Assembly (NCBI RefSeq): GCF_018614205.1
Contig: NZ_JAGGOS010000053.1
Coordinates: 1-64,000, forward strand
Source: Streptomyces sp. ISL-36
GTDB lineage: Bacteria > Actinomycetota > Actinomycetes > Streptomycetales > Streptomycetaceae
DNA length: 64,000 bases
Reading direction: 5' to 3'
Shown here: piece by piece, positions 1-8,201 of the stretch
Numbering within the stretch: the stretch's first letter is position 1
Layout of the letters: every line of letters starts with the position of its first letter
The notes under the pieces: model-generated
The model's input: only the letters and a program-made list of their open reading frames with translations
Databases searched by the model: none
Told to the model about the DNA's origin: nothing
Program-made: the position numbers and the translations under genes

Positions 1-873
1 GATCGCGGCACTGCTGCCGGTGGCGCCCCGGCCGGCCCCGCCGCCCTGTCGCGGCGGCTGTTCGTCTCCCGGGTCGTCGGGGGCGCCGCGGCCGCCGCCG
101 CCGTGGGGACCGTCGGCTACGGGACGTACGGGGTGCTGCGCGGCCCGCGCGTCAAGCGGGTCACCGTGCCCCTCGCCAAGCTGTCCCGCGCCGCACACGG
201 ATACCGGATCGCCGTCGTCTCCGACATCCATCTCGGGCCGATCCTCGGCCGCGCCCACACCCAGCGCATCGTCGACACCATCAACGCCGCCCAGCCCGAT
301 CTGATCGCCGTCGTCGGCGACCTCGTCGACGGCACCGTCGAGAACCTCGGCCCCGCCGCCGAGCCGCTCGCCCGGCTCCGCGCCCGCCACGGCTCCTTCT
401 TCGTGACCGGCAACCACGAGTACTTCTCCGGAGCCGACGCCTGGGTCGACCACGTCCGCGAACTCGGCCTGCGCCCGCTGCGCAACGAACGCGTCGAGAT
501 CGGCGCCGGTTTCGACCTCGCCGGAGTCGACGACGTCGCCGGCGAGAGCGAGGGCCAGGGCCCCGACTTCGCCCGGGCGCTCGGTGACCGCGACCGCGCG
601 AAGGCCGCCGTCCTGCTCGCGCACCAGCCGATCGTCGTCCACGACGCCGTCCGCCACGGCGTCGACCTCCAGCTCTCCGGCCACACCCACGGCGGTCAGC
701 TCTGGCCCGGGAACTACCTCGCCGAGCTGGCCAACCCGACCGTCGCGGGCCTGGAGCGCTACGGCGACACCCAGCTCTACGTCTCCCGGGGCGCGGGCGC
801 CTGGGGACCGCCGGTCCGGGTCGGGGCGCCCTCCGACATCACGCTCGTCGAGCTCGCGTCGAAGCAGGCCTGA
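1..873 (+). CDS. Metallophosphoesterase (5' end cut by window)
   Basis: Calcineurin-like metallophosphoesterase, cut at the left edge; the reading frame is open from base 1, so the true start lies outside. The visible part carries, in order, a basic-hydrophobic stretch (SRRLFVSRVV then an Ala-rich run) that looks like a Tat-like or membrane segment, then the metal-site motifs DIHLG, GDLVDG, GNHEY and GHTHGG, which are the classic D-x-H / GD / GNHE / GHxH blocks. Homologues of this type are membrane-linked phosphoesterases of unknown substrate (YkuE/YaeI-like). Function beyond hydrolysis of a phosphate ester is inferred. A GC-rich hairpin follows the stop. Confidence 0.88.
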   Translation, partial: DRGTAAGGAPAGPAALSRRLFVSRVVGGAAAAAAVGTVGYGTYGVLRGPRVKRVTVPLAKLSRAAHGYRIAVVSDIHLGPILGRAHTQRIVDTINAAQPDLIAVVGDLVDGTVENLGPAAEPLARLRARHGSFFVTGNHEYFSGADAWVDHVRELGLRPLRNERVEIGAGFDLAGVDDVAGESEGQGPDFARALGDRDRAKAAVLLAHQPIVVHDAVRHGVDLQLSGHTHGGQLWPGNYLAELANPTVAGLERYGDTQLYVSRGAGAWGPPVRVGAPSDITLVELASKQA

Positions 874-914
874 ACCGACCCGCGTACTGCCCGCGTACTG
901 CCCGGGTGCTGCCA

Positions 915-958
915 GGGCGCTGCTCGGTCAGTGCCGGGACAGTGCCCCGGCAGCGCCC
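915..958 (+). terminator. Hairpin terminator after the metallophosphoesterase
   Basis: Perfect 9-bp inverted repeat, GGGCGCTGC (915-923) against GCAGCGCCC (950-958), 26-nt loop, 42 bases after the stop codon. It has no T-run, as is common in Streptomyces terminators. Confidence 0.5.
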
Positions 959-1122
959 GGATACGTGCCGCCCCGTCCCCCGAAGTCCCCCTATCCCGGA
1001 CATATGCGTGCACTGTGAAGGTTTACTCTTCCACTTGTGAATTCCGTGTGATTGGGTGACGCCATCGCGGCACGGCCGGGCGCCGCCGCGACAGGGGCGG
1101 GCTCGAAAAAAGGAAGCACGGC

Positions 1123-2679
1123 ATGCGGTCGACGGTCCGTTTGCGGATCCTCATCACTTGTGGAGTTCTGGTGGCCGCCGGGGTGGGAGGCTGGCAACTG
1201 CTGCCCTCCGACGACGTCCGGACCGACGCCATCACCGTCGGTACCACCGACGAGGTCACCTCCCTCGATCCGGCCGGCGCCTATGACGCCGGTTCCTGGG
1301 CGATGTACAGCAATGTGTTCCAGTCGCTGCTGACCTTCCAGCCGGGCTTCACCACGCCCGTCCCGGACGCCGCCAAGAGCTGCAAGTTCGTCGGCGCCAG
1401 GCTCACCACGTACCAGTGCGAGCTCCGCGACGACCTCACCTTCGCCAACGGCCGCAAGGTCACCGGCGAGGACGTCGTGTACTCCTTCGAGCGGATGCTG
1501 CGCATCAAGTCGGACGTCGGCCCGCAGCCGCTCTTCCCGACCCTCCGGAAGGTCCTGGCCGACGGCCAGACCGTCACCTTCGATCTGAGCGGCCGCGACG
1601 CGACCTTCCCGCTGAAGCTCGCCACCGGCGCCGGCTCGATCGTCGACCGCACGCAGTACCCGGCGAGGACGCTGCGCGAGGGCAACACGGTCGACGGCTC
1701 GGGGCCGTACGTCCTCAAGCAGTACAAGCCCGGCGAGAGCGCGCGGCTGGAGCCCAACCCGCTGTACCGGGGCGCGGTCGCCAAGGCCGGCCGCCCGGTC
1801 GTCGTCAAGTACTTCACCGAGTCCGAGAAGCTCGCTTCCGCGTGGAAGACCCATCAGGTCGACGTCACGCACCGGCAGATGCCGCCGCAGTTCCTCTCCA
1901 CGCTGGGCGCCGGTGAGGACTCCACCCGGGTCACGGAGGCGCAGACCGCCGAGATCCGCAATCTGTACTTCAACGTGAAGTCCGGCTCGCCCATGGCGGA
2001 GAAGGCGGTCCGGCAGGCCGTCGCCGCCGTGATCGACCGCCCGGCGATCGTCACCGGCGCCTACCACGGCACGGTCCAGCCGCTGTACTCCCTCATCCCG
2101 CAGGGCTTCAACGGCCACAGCACGTCGTTCTACGACACGTACCCGGAGCCGTCCAGGAAGAAGGCCGAGAGCCTGCTGGAGGCCGCGGAGGTCGAGACGC
2201 CGGTGCGCTTCACCCTCGGCTACCGCAAGGACGCCACGTACGCCGCGGAGGCGGCCGAGCTGAAGCGGCAGCTGGAGGAGACGGGCCTGTTCGAGGTCAA
2301 GCTCGCCGAGGCGGAGTGGAAGGATTTCCAGAAGGCCTACGCGCGGGGCGACTACGACGCGTACCCGGTCGGCTGGCTCCCGGACTTCCCCGACTCGGAC
2401 AGCTTCACCGCCCCGCTCGTCGGTTCCGGCAACGCCATGCACAACGGGTTCGCGAGCAAGAGGATCGACTCGTTGATCTACGCCACGCAGCAGTACAGCG
2501 ACCGGGCCGCCGCGGCCAACGCGTTCGAGGACATCCAGACGGAGGTCGCCGACGACGTTCCGCTGGTACCGCTGTGGCAGAAGAAGGACTACGTGCTGGC
2601 GACGGCGGACGTCGCCGGCTCCCAGTACCTCTCCGACGGCACCGGCATCTGGCGCCTCTGGGAGCTCGACTGGGTCTAG
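1123..2679 (+). CDS. Peptide/nickel-type ABC transporter solute-binding protein (SBP family 5)
   Basis: Extracytoplasmic binding protein of the oligopeptide/dipeptide/nickel family (SBP_bac_5), 518 aa, which is the usual length. Residues about 7-25 are a hydrophobic export/anchor segment; I see no convincing lipobox, so it may be anchored by an uncleaved helix. The family signature is seen in GTTDEVTSLDPAGAYDAG, followed by a two-lobe domain ending in an LWQKKDY region. No permease or ATPase genes are adjacent, so it is an orphan binding protein in this window. ATG at 1123 is preceded by AAAAAAGGAAG, a good ribosome binding site. Ligand cannot be told from sequence. Confidence 0.9.
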   Translation: MRSTVRLRILITCGVLVAAGVGGWQLLPSDDVRTDAITVGTTDEVTSLDPAGAYDAGSWAMYSNVFQSLLTFQPGFTTPVPDAAKSCKFVGARLTTYQCELRDDLTFANGRKVTGEDVVYSFERMLRIKSDVGPQPLFPTLRKVLADGQTVTFDLSGRDATFPLKLATGAGSIVDRTQYPARTLREGNTVDGSGPYVLKQYKPGESARLEPNPLYRGAVAKAGRPVVVKYFTESEKLASAWKTHQVDVTHRQMPPQFLSTLGAGEDSTRVTEAQTAEIRNLYFNVKSGSPMAEKAVRQAVAAVIDRPAIVTGAYHGTVQPLYSLIPQGFNGHSTSFYDTYPEPSRKKAESLLEAAEVETPVRFTLGYRKDATYAAEAAELKRQLEETGLFEVKLAEAEWKDFQKAYARGDYDAYPVGWLPDFPDSDSFTAPLVGSGNAMHNGFASKRIDSLIYATQQYSDRAAAANAFEDIQTEVADDVPLVPLWQKKDYVLATADVAGSQYLSDGTGIWRLWELDWV

Positions 2680-2691
2680 GTCGCCTTCTGG

Positions 2692-2735
2692 CCCGGGCCC
2701 CAAGCCCCAAGCCCCAAGCCCCAAGCCCCGGGCCC
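2692..2735. repeat. Heptamer tandem repeat framed by GC palindromes
   Basis: Four exact copies of CAAGCCC (2701-2728) lie between CCCGGGCCC (2692-2700) and a second CGGGCCC. It sits in the gap between two convergent genes and could fold as a bidirectional terminator with a repeat loop. Confidence 0.6.
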
Positions 2736-2741
2736 CCGTGC

Positions 2742-3653
2742 TCAGTCGTTCTTTCCGGGCTTCTTCGCCTTCGTCTTCGCCTTCGGCACCGCGCGCTTCG
2801 GCATGCCCGAGGCCGCCATCCCGGCCGCCGTCGGCATGAAGTCGGCGAGGAGGTCGTGCGTCTCCTTCACAAGAGGGCGCAGCAGCCGGAAGCGCGAGAG
2901 CGAGATCGCCCGGGCGGTGACCGGGGCCAGACGCTCGACCAGACGCCGGCTGTTGGCGCAGCCCTCGGAGCGGTCGTACACCCAGAACAGCACCAGACCC
3001 ATCTGCTGGAGCCAGAGCAACTGCGGGAGCGGCTCGGCCAGTTCGGGGTCGACCTTCACCGAGGCGCCGGAGATGACCCGTCGGTGCACCTCGATGGCCG
3101 CCTCGCGCGGGCCCTCGGACTCCGGGGAGAAGGGGCTGAGCGGGCTGTCCGGGTCGGCGGCGTTCTTGAAGAACTGGGCCGCGAACTCGTGGTACGGCTC
3201 GGCGATGTCGAGCCAGCCGAGCAGGACCCCGCGGATGCGGGCTGTGAGGTCCTTCTCGTCGCTGTCGAGGATCCCCGCGACGGCCGCCTGGTGTTCCTCG
3301 GCGATCCGGTCGTAGAAGCCCTGGACGAGGTGTTCCTTGGAGGAGAAGTAGTAGTACGCGTTGCCGACGGAGACCCCGGCCTCCTGGGCGATGGCCCGCA
3401 TCGTCGTCTTGTCGTAGCCGCGCTCCTTGAAGAGCCGGAGGGCGGTTTCGAGGATGAGGGTGCGGGTCTGTTCGCTCTTCGGGGCCTTGGCGGGGGCCTT
3501 GGACCCGGCCGCGTCTTCTGCCCCGCCGGTCCCGTCCGTCCCGTCCGCCCCGCCCGTCCCTTCCGCCGCGCCCGCCGCGCCGAGTTCGACCGCCTCGGCG
3601 GGTTCGGCGGCGTCGGCGGGCTTCTCGTCCTTCACGTCCTTCACGTCCTTCAC
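2742..3653 (-). CDS. TetR-family transcriptional regulator
   Basis: TetR repressor, 303 aa. The helix-turn-helix is clear from about residue 60 (ILETALRLFKERGYDKTTMR, then AIAQEAGVSVGNAYYYFSSK), followed by an all-helical ligand domain. Residues 1-58 are a low-complexity extension (KDV repeats, Gly/Ala/Asp-rich) absent from typical TetR proteins. Start is uncertain because three GTG codons repeat every 9 bp at 3653, 3644 and 3635. It is the last gene of a three-gene unit with the two upstream minus-strand genes (gaps of 11 and 7 bp). Two matched palindromes in that unit's promoter suggest autoregulation; this link is inferred. Confidence 0.9.
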   Translation of the reverse strand: MKDVKDVKDEKPADAAEPAEAVELGAAGAAEGTGGADGTDGTGGAEDAAGSKAPAKAPKSEQTRTLILETALRLFKERGYDKTTMRAIAQEAGVSVGNAYYYFSSKEHLVQGFYDRIAEEHQAAVAGILDSDEKDLTARIRGVLLGWLDIAEPYHEFAAQFFKNAADPDSPLSPFSPESEGPREAAIEVHRRVISGASVKVDPELAEPLPQLLWLQQMGLVLFWVYDRSEGCANSRRLVERLAPVTARAISLSRFRLLRPLVKETHDLLADFMPTAAGMAASGMPKRAVPKAKTKAKKPGKND

Positions 3654-3664
3654 AGTGCCCGAGC

Positions 3665-4108
3665 CTATCCGGGAGCGCCGGGCAGCTCACACAGCCCGTC
3701 CTCGCAGCCAGGCCCGTAGGCCTTGACCGCCTCGCGCCACTTGGCGGCGGCGAGGACGGTCGCCCGTGCGAACGGCTGCCCGGCCGGCGTCGCCAGCCAG
3801 TGGGCCTTGGGCCGGTGGTCGGCCAGGGCCCAGAGGCAGACGATCCAGGCGGAGGTGGCGCGGTAGACCTGCCCCCGGTCCCCGATCACGGTGATCTCCC
3901 GCAGGGTGGACGCGTGATCGAGGCCGGGGAAGCGGCGCCTGGCCTCCTGGGAGGCGGCCGGGACCAGGTCGAGCGGGACGAGCTGGCGCTGCCGCATGAG
4001 CCAGTGCCGCAGATGGACACAGAGCGAGCAGTCGGCGTCGTACAGCACCGTCAGCCGGTGGACGGGCGTGATCGGTCGCCCCGGCGGTGGCCCGGTCGGC
4101 GTCGTCAT
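3665..4108 (-). CDS. DCC-family thiol protein (DUF393)
   Basis: 147 aa protein of the thiol-disulfide DCC family. The defining motif is near the N-terminus: LTVLYDADCSLC, with the redox-type C-x-x-C. The rest is a thioredoxin-like small domain with two further Cys at the C-terminus (CEDGLCEL). The family is thought to be redox active, but no substrate is established. I chose ATG 4108, which lies 7 bp after the upstream gene's stop; an earlier in-frame start inside that gene would add an Arg-rich, non-homologous stretch. Co-transcribed with the membrane protein and the TetR gene. Confidence 0.82.
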   Translation of the reverse strand: MTTPTGPPPGRPITPVHRLTVLYDADCSLCVHLRHWLMRQRQLVPLDLVPAASQEARRRFPGLDHASTLREITVIGDRGQVYRATSAWIVCLWALADHRPKAHWLATPAGQPFARATVLAAAKWREAVKAYGPGCEDGLCELPGAPG

Positions 4109-4115
4109 GGGGCGC

Positions 4116-4559
4116 TCACACCCCGGCGCCCGCGCCCGCGGCGGGCGGTGTCCACGGGCCCTTGGCCGGACCGGTCCAGCCCTGCGGGGGCACCGGCGGG
4201 ACCTGCTCACGCTCCATCACGCCGCGGCGGCGGATCTTGTTGAGGACGTAGACGTTGCCGAGGTGCATCACGCCGAGGACGAGCAGCACCACGCCGAGCT
4301 TGACCGAGAGCGCCTCGAAGAGGTTCCGGGCGTCGACGACGGTGTCCTCCTGGCCGAGGTAGAGGGCGACGAAGCCGAAGTTGACGAGGTAGAAGCCGAC
4401 CACCAGGAGGTGGTTCACGGCCTCTGCGAGTTTCTCGTTCCCGTGCAGGACGTCGGCGAGGAAGATCCTTCCGTTGCGGCTGAGCGTACGGGCGACCCAG
4501 ACGGTCAGGCCCACGCTGATCAGCAGGTAGACGATGTACGCGACGACAGTGAGGTCCAT
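4116..4559 (-). CDS. Small integral membrane protein
   Basis: 147 aa protein with three or so predicted membrane helices: residues 2-22 (DLTVVAYIVYLLISVGLTVW), about 50-72 (LLVVGFYLVNFGFVALYL) and about 85-108 (LGVVLLVLGVMHLGNVYVL), then a Pro/Gly-rich cytoplasmic tail. I do not recognise a named family. ATG 4559 is favoured by GGGAG eight bases upstream; a TTG nine codons earlier lies inside a palindromic operator and is unlikely. First gene of the membrane protein-DCC-TetR unit. Confidence 0.75.
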   Translation of the reverse strand: MDLTVVAYIVYLLISVGLTVWVARTLSRNGRIFLADVLHGNEKLAEAVNHLLVVGFYLVNFGFVALYLGQEDTVVDARNLFEALSVKLGVVLLVLGVMHLGNVYVLNKIRRRGVMEREQVPPVPPQGWTGPAKGPWTPPAAGAGAGV

Positions 4560-4572
4560 GCCCCACGCTCCC

Positions 4573-4630
4573 TTGAACGCGTTCAAAAGCTGACGTTCAT
4601 GACTCTAGGGCGTTCTTTGAACATGTTCAA
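4573..4630. promoter_or_regulatory. Paired 14-bp palindromic operators, TTGAAC-N2-GTTCAA
   Basis: Two perfect 14-bp palindromes, TTGAACGCGTTCAA (4573-4586) and TTGAACATGTTCAA (4617-4630), centres 44 bp apart, which is about four helical turns. They lie between the TetR-containing operon (leftward) and the hydrolase gene (rightward), so one protein could control both. The TetR at 2742-3653 is the obvious candidate. The pattern also fits the T-N2-AAC-N2-GTT-N2-A style known for mycobacterial KstR, a TetR protein. Confidence 0.7.
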
Positions 4631-4706
4631 GTGGGTGGCACGCGTCCGTCCGCGCCTCCGGACAAAAGAACAGGCGCTCAGCTGTCCGGCCGCCTAAGGT
4701 CAGCGC

Positions 4707-5504
4707 GTGACGCTCTCTCATGACCTGGCCGGTGAAGGCCCCAGCACTGTCGTCCTGCTCCACTCCGGCGTCTGCGACCGAAGGATGTGGGACGCCCAGT
4801 TCGAGGCGCTGGCCGCCGCCGGGCACCGCGTGGTCCGCTGCGACCTCCGCGGCTTCGGCGAGACGCCCGTCGACGCCCCGCACACCCACGCCGACGACGT
4901 CGTCGCGCTCCTCGACACGCTCGGCGTCGAACGGGCGGCTCTCGTCGGCTCGTCCTTCGGCGGCAAGGTGGCCCTGCAGCTCGCCGCCCGCCACCCCGAG
5001 CGGGTCTCCACGCTCGCCCTGCTCTGCCCGGGCATGCCCGGCCACGAGGGGAGCGCGGAACTGCGCGCCTGGGGCGGACAGGAGGACGCGCTCCTGGAGG
5101 CCGGCGACATCGACGGAGCGGTCGCCCTCAACGTCGACACCTGGCTCGGCCCGGAGGCCGGAGCCGAGGCGCGCGAGCGGGTACGCGTCATGCAGCGGCA
5201 CGCCTTCGACGTACAACTCGCCGTACCGGAGGAGTTCTACCCGGTCGATCCCCAGGTCGCCGTCGAGGAGCTGGCCGGGATCGGCGTGCCGTGTCTGGTG
5301 GTCACCGGGGCGCACGACGTGGCCGACTTCCGGGCGATCGCGGCCCGGCTCGCGGCCCACCTGCCGGACGCCCGTCTCGTCGAACTGGACTGGGCGGGCC
5401 ACCTCCCGGCCCTGGAGCGCCCGGAGGAGACGAGCGCGCTGCTCGTCGGATTCCTGGGGCGCCGCACAGCGGAGGTCGCGGCCCCCGCCGTACCGGGGCG
5501 GTGA
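4707..5504 (+). CDS. Alpha/beta hydrolase
   Basis: 265 aa alpha/beta-hydrolase fold enzyme. The nucleophile elbow is GSSFGG at about residue 76, the acid is probably the Asp in GAHDVADF, and the base is the His in GHLPALERPEE near the C-terminus, so the triad is complete. It resembles the haloperoxidase/enol-lactonase branch, but substrate is not predictable. GTG 4707 is the start. It is divergent from the TetR operon and shares the palindromic intergenic region with it. A 48-bp duplication overlaps its stop codon. Confidence 0.88.
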   Translation: MTLSHDLAGEGPSTVVLLHSGVCDRRMWDAQFEALAAAGHRVVRCDLRGFGETPVDAPHTHADDVVALLDTLGVERAALVGSSFGGKVALQLAARHPERVSTLALLCPGMPGHEGSAELRAWGGQEDALLEAGDIDGAVALNVDTWLGPEAGAEARERVRVMQRHAFDVQLAVPEEFYPVDPQVAVEELAGIGVPCLVVTGAHDVADFRAIAARLAAHLPDARLVELDWAGHLPALERPEETSALLVGFLGRRTAEVAAPAVPGR

Positions 5505-5556
5505 TCGCGCCGCACGGCGGAGGTCGCGGCCCCCGCCGTACCGGGGCGGTGATCGC
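5461..5556. repeat. 48-bp tandem duplication with hairpins
   Basis: Two copies of a 48-bp unit (5461-5508 and 5509-5556) with one mismatch. Each carries a small hairpin, CCCCG-N6-CGGGG. The first copy holds the last codons and stop of the hydrolase; the second follows it. Located between convergent genes, so it may act as a doubled terminator. Confidence 0.75.
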
Positions 5557-5591
5557 GCGGTCCGGGGCCGCGTGACGGTCCCCCCTGCCGG

Positions 5592-6839
5592 TCAGCGCTC
5601 GGCGCCGAACCGTCGCACGCCGGGGGCCAGGGCCGTGCCCAGGCAGCAGCCGCCCACGATCACCCCGGCGGCGATCAGGGGGACTTCAGGCCCCCACGCC
5701 GCGGCGGCGACCGGAGCCAGGGCGTAGCCCAGGGGCATGGCGGCCAGGGAGAGCAGCCAGTCGTAGGAGGTGACGCGGGCCAGGGTGTGGGCGGGGACCG
5801 CCCGCTGGACGGCGGTCTCCCAGACGGGTGAGAGGAAGCCGAGGCCGGCTTGGGCGATCCCGTACGCGGCGATGATCAGAGGCGCGGGGGCGGGGACGGC
5901 CAGCAGGAACAGGGGCAGGGCGTAGGCGGCGAGCCCGAGGTTCGCCGTCAGGACTGGACGCCGGGGGCGCAGCCGGTCGGCGAGCAGGGCGCCGAGGAGG
6001 AAGCCCACGGCGCCGGTCTGCAGGAGCACCACCCAGACGGTCGTGCCGCCGAGCCGGGTGAGGGCGATCGACGGGCCGAGGGTCATCAGGACGGCGGCTG
6101 CGCCGTTCCAGGCGCTGTGGGCGACGAGGCTGGTCCAGTACCAGTCGCGGGACCTGACCTCCTGCCAGCCCTCCCTCAGGTCGGCGCGCAGGGAGCGGCG
6201 GGGGACCGGGACCCGCTCGACCCGTACGGCACGCAGCAGGGCGGCGCTGATCGCGAACGTGGCGGCGTCCAGGACGAACGCCCAGCCCGCGCCCGCCGTC
6301 CAGATCAGCGCGCCGGCGAGGGCGGGACCGCCGATGCGGGTGGCGCTCTGGGCCACGCCCATCGCCGCGTTGGCGCGCTGCAGCGCCTCGGGGGCGACCG
6401 TTCCCTTGATCAGCGGGGAGCCGGTCGGCATCGAGAACGCGCCGGCCGCGCCGCCGACGACCTCGGCCCCGGCGATCACCCACAGGCTCGGCTCGCCGCT
6501 CAGCAGCTGCCACCCGACGAGGAGTTGGGTCGCGCACCGGACGAGGTCGGTGGCCATCGCGACCGTACGGGCGTCGAAGCGGTCGCCGACGACACCGCCG
6601 ACCGGCAGCAGCAGAAGCTTGGGCACCATCGCGCAGGCCAGGACGAGGGCGAGCGCGGAGGACGAACCGGTGGCCTCCCAGACGGCGATGGCGAGCGCGG
6701 CCGGGATGACGGCGTCACCGAGGAGGGAGAGCGCCCGGCCGGCGAAGAGCAGCCGGAAGGGGCGGGTGCGCAGCGGGTGGCGGACGGGCGCGGAATCCGG
6801 CACGGAGGAGGAGGACGGCTCGGGAGGGGCGGCGGACAT
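5592..6839 (-). CDS. MFS transporter
   Basis: 415 aa major facilitator superfamily permease with about 12 hydrophobic helices; the loop between helices 2 and 3 has the family pattern (GGVVGDRFDARTV). It resembles the drug-efflux/enterobactin-exporter (EntS-like, MFS_3) branch. It is divergent from a MarR regulator with palindromic sites between them, the standard arrangement for a regulated exporter. Substrate unknown. ATG 6839 is the start. Confidence 0.9.
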   Translation of the reverse strand: MSAAPPEPSSSSVPDSAPVRHPLRTRPFRLLFAGRALSLLGDAVIPAALAIAVWEATGSSSALALVLACAMVPKLLLLPVGGVVGDRFDARTVAMATDLVRCATQLLVGWQLLSGEPSLWVIAGAEVVGGAAGAFSMPTGSPLIKGTVAPEALQRANAAMGVAQSATRIGGPALAGALIWTAGAGWAFVLDAATFAISAALLRAVRVERVPVPRRSLRADLREGWQEVRSRDWYWTSLVAHSAWNGAAAVLMTLGPSIALTRLGGTTVWVVLLQTGAVGFLLGALLADRLRPRRPVLTANLGLAAYALPLFLLAVPAPAPLIIAAYGIAQAGLGFLSPVWETAVQRAVPAHTLARVTSYDWLLSLAAMPLGYALAPVAAAAWGPEVPLIAAGVIVGGCCLGTALAPGVRRFGAER

Positions 6840-6853
6840 GCCCCGGAGAGTAT

Positions 6854-6880
6854 TTCGGTACCGAATAATTCGTCAACGAA
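6854..6880. promoter_or_regulatory. Probable MarR operators
   Basis: TTCGGTACCGAA (6854-6865) is a perfect 12-bp palindrome, and TTCGT-CA-ACGAA (6869-6880) is a second dyad with the same outer TTCG/CGAA letters. They fill the AT-richer gap between the MFS and MarR start codons and probably bind the adjacent MarR protein. Confidence 0.65.
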
Positions 6881-6925
6881 ATATTTGGGATCGAAGGAAC
6901 GCCGGGCGCGACGTACGATCGATCC

Positions 6926-7465
6926 ATGGAGCCGACCGACCCCGCAGGGCCGACGCAGCGCGACTGGACCGACGAGCACGTGGCTCGCTGGCAGCCGGTC
7001 CTGCCCGGCCTCGACCCCGTCGTCGAGGGCGCGGTCACCCGTATGAAGAAGCTCTCCGTCCATCTGCGCCGGGTCCGCGAGCAGTCACTCCTCGACTTCG
7101 ACCTGGAACGCCACGAGTTCGACACCCTCCACAAGCTCGCCGGCCGCGGCGGCAGCGCCGCCCCCTCCGAACTCGCCCAAGACCTCGACCTCGCCCCCGC
7201 CTCCGTCACCGGCCGTCTCGACGCCCTGGAGAAGCGCGGCTTCGTCCGCCGCACACCGTCCACGACGGACCGGCGCCGGGTCGTCGTCGAACTCACCCCT
7301 TCCGGCCGGGAGACCTGGCTCGGCGCCATGGACGTCCTCGGCCACGAGGAGGACCGGCTGCTCGGTGTCCTCGACGAGGACGAGCGGGTGCTGTTCAACG
7401 ACATGCTCCGCCGGATCATGGTGGTCGCCGAGGAGACCGGCGGCACCGAGGCCTGGCACGGCTGA
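6926..7465 (+). CDS. MarR-family transcriptional regulator
   Basis: 179 aa winged-helix regulator. The DNA-binding core spans about residues 55-110 (FDTLHKLAGRGG, PSELAQDLDLAPASVTGRLD, ALEKRGFVRRTPSTTDRRRV), including the wing motif D-R-R-x-V. Flanking helices would form the dimer and ligand pocket. ATG 6926 is 86 bp from the start of the divergently transcribed MFS transporter, which it most likely represses. Confidence 0.93.
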   Translation: MEPTDPAGPTQRDWTDEHVARWQPVLPGLDPVVEGAVTRMKKLSVHLRRVREQSLLDFDLERHEFDTLHKLAGRGGSAAPSELAQDLDLAPASVTGRLDALEKRGFVRRTPSTTDRRRVVVELTPSGRETWLGAMDVLGHEEDRLLGVLDEDERVLFNDMLRRIMVVAEETGGTEAWHG

Positions 7466-7542
7466 CCGGCCCACGCCGGGCTCGGCGACGGGGCCGCGCC
7501 GGCTGATGGCCGGCACGGTCGTCCCGAGCGTTCCGGCAGGGC

Positions 7543-8058
7543 TTACATGCTCAGCGAACGCGCGTAGTTGAGCTGTCCCATGACCCGGTGGATGGTGTCC
7601 GGTCCGGTCGCCGGGATCATGGTGGTGTGGTGCCGGCCGCCGCTGGTCACGGTGACCTGGATGAAGCCGGTGGTGTGCTTCTCCTTCATCAGCAGGAACA
7701 GCAGACCGATCAGGCACAGCAGGGCGAAGATGATGGCCAGCACGATCGCGACGGTCGGGATCTTCTCCTCGGTCCGCGACATGTCCATCGCGTTCCACAC
7801 CGCGCCCTTGAGCGGCATCGCACCGGCCGGCGTGATGATCTGGTCCCCGACGACGGTGATGTCACCGAGGCTCAGCAGCGGCGCTCCGCCCCCCTGGGGC
7901 ACCGGCGGGTACTGCGGCGGGACCGGCACTCCGTCGGCCAGCGTCGGCTGGTACGCGGGGCCCGACCCCGCATGCGGATACCCGTACCCGGGCGTTCCGG
8001 CCTGCTGATCAGGCCCCCAGGTGTACTCACCGTCCGCGTAAGGGTTCGGCTCGCTCAT
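7543..8058 (-). CDS. Membrane protein with Pro/Gly-rich N-terminus
   Basis: 171 aa protein: residues 1-70 are Pro/Gly/Tyr-rich and disordered (start MSEPNPYADGEYTWG), then a small beta-type region (LGDITVVGDQIITPAG), one strong membrane helix at about residues 115-135 (TVAIVLAIIFALLCLIGLLF), and a C-terminal segment. Similar small proteins occur across Streptomyces without known function. ATG 8058 follows GGGGAAG; the longer frame upstream runs through a repeat-rich non-coding stretch. Convergent with the MarR gene. Confidence 0.75.
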   Translation of the reverse strand: MSEPNPYADGEYTWGPDQQAGTPGYGYPHAGSGPAYQPTLADGVPVPPQYPPVPQGGGAPLLSLGDITVVGDQIITPAGAMPLKGAVWNAMDMSRTEEKIPTVAIVLAIIFALLCLIGLLFLLMKEKHTTGFIQVTVTSGGRHHTTMIPATGPDTIHRVMGQLNYARSLSM

Positions 8059-8107
8059 ATCTTCCCCGCTTTCCACAACGCTTGCGACAAGGCTTGCGAC
8101 AACGACA

Positions 8108-8149
8108 GAAGCCCGCTCCTGCACGCCGCAGCGTACAGAAGCGGGCTTC
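8108..8149. terminator. Long-loop hairpin between the membrane protein gene and sdhB
   Basis: Perfect 10-bp arms GAAGCCCGCT (8108-8117) and AGCGGGCTTC (8140-8149). Upstream of the membrane protein gene and downstream of sdhB on the minus strand; could be a second sdh terminator. Confidence 0.5.
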
Positions 8150-8162
8150 CGGACCGAACTGT

Positions 8163-8201
8163 GTGACGGAACCAGGTGACGGAACCGGGTGACGGAACCA
8201 G
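8163..8201. repeat. Three tandem 13-bp repeats beside sdhB
   Basis: GTGACGGAACCAG, GTGACGGAACCGG and GTGACGGAACCAG lie head to tail at 8163-8201, just past the sdhB stop codon. No function is known to me. Confidence 0.7.

Noticed and set aside
991..3690. 899-codon minus-strand ORF antisense to the solute-binding protein and overlapping TetR
   Set aside because: Arg/Gly-rich shadow of high-GC coding DNA; the other frames show clear SBP and TetR proteins.
7558..7567. AACGCGCGTAG resembling the nucleoside-regulon operator
   Set aside because: Only half of the palindrome, and inside the end of a coding region.
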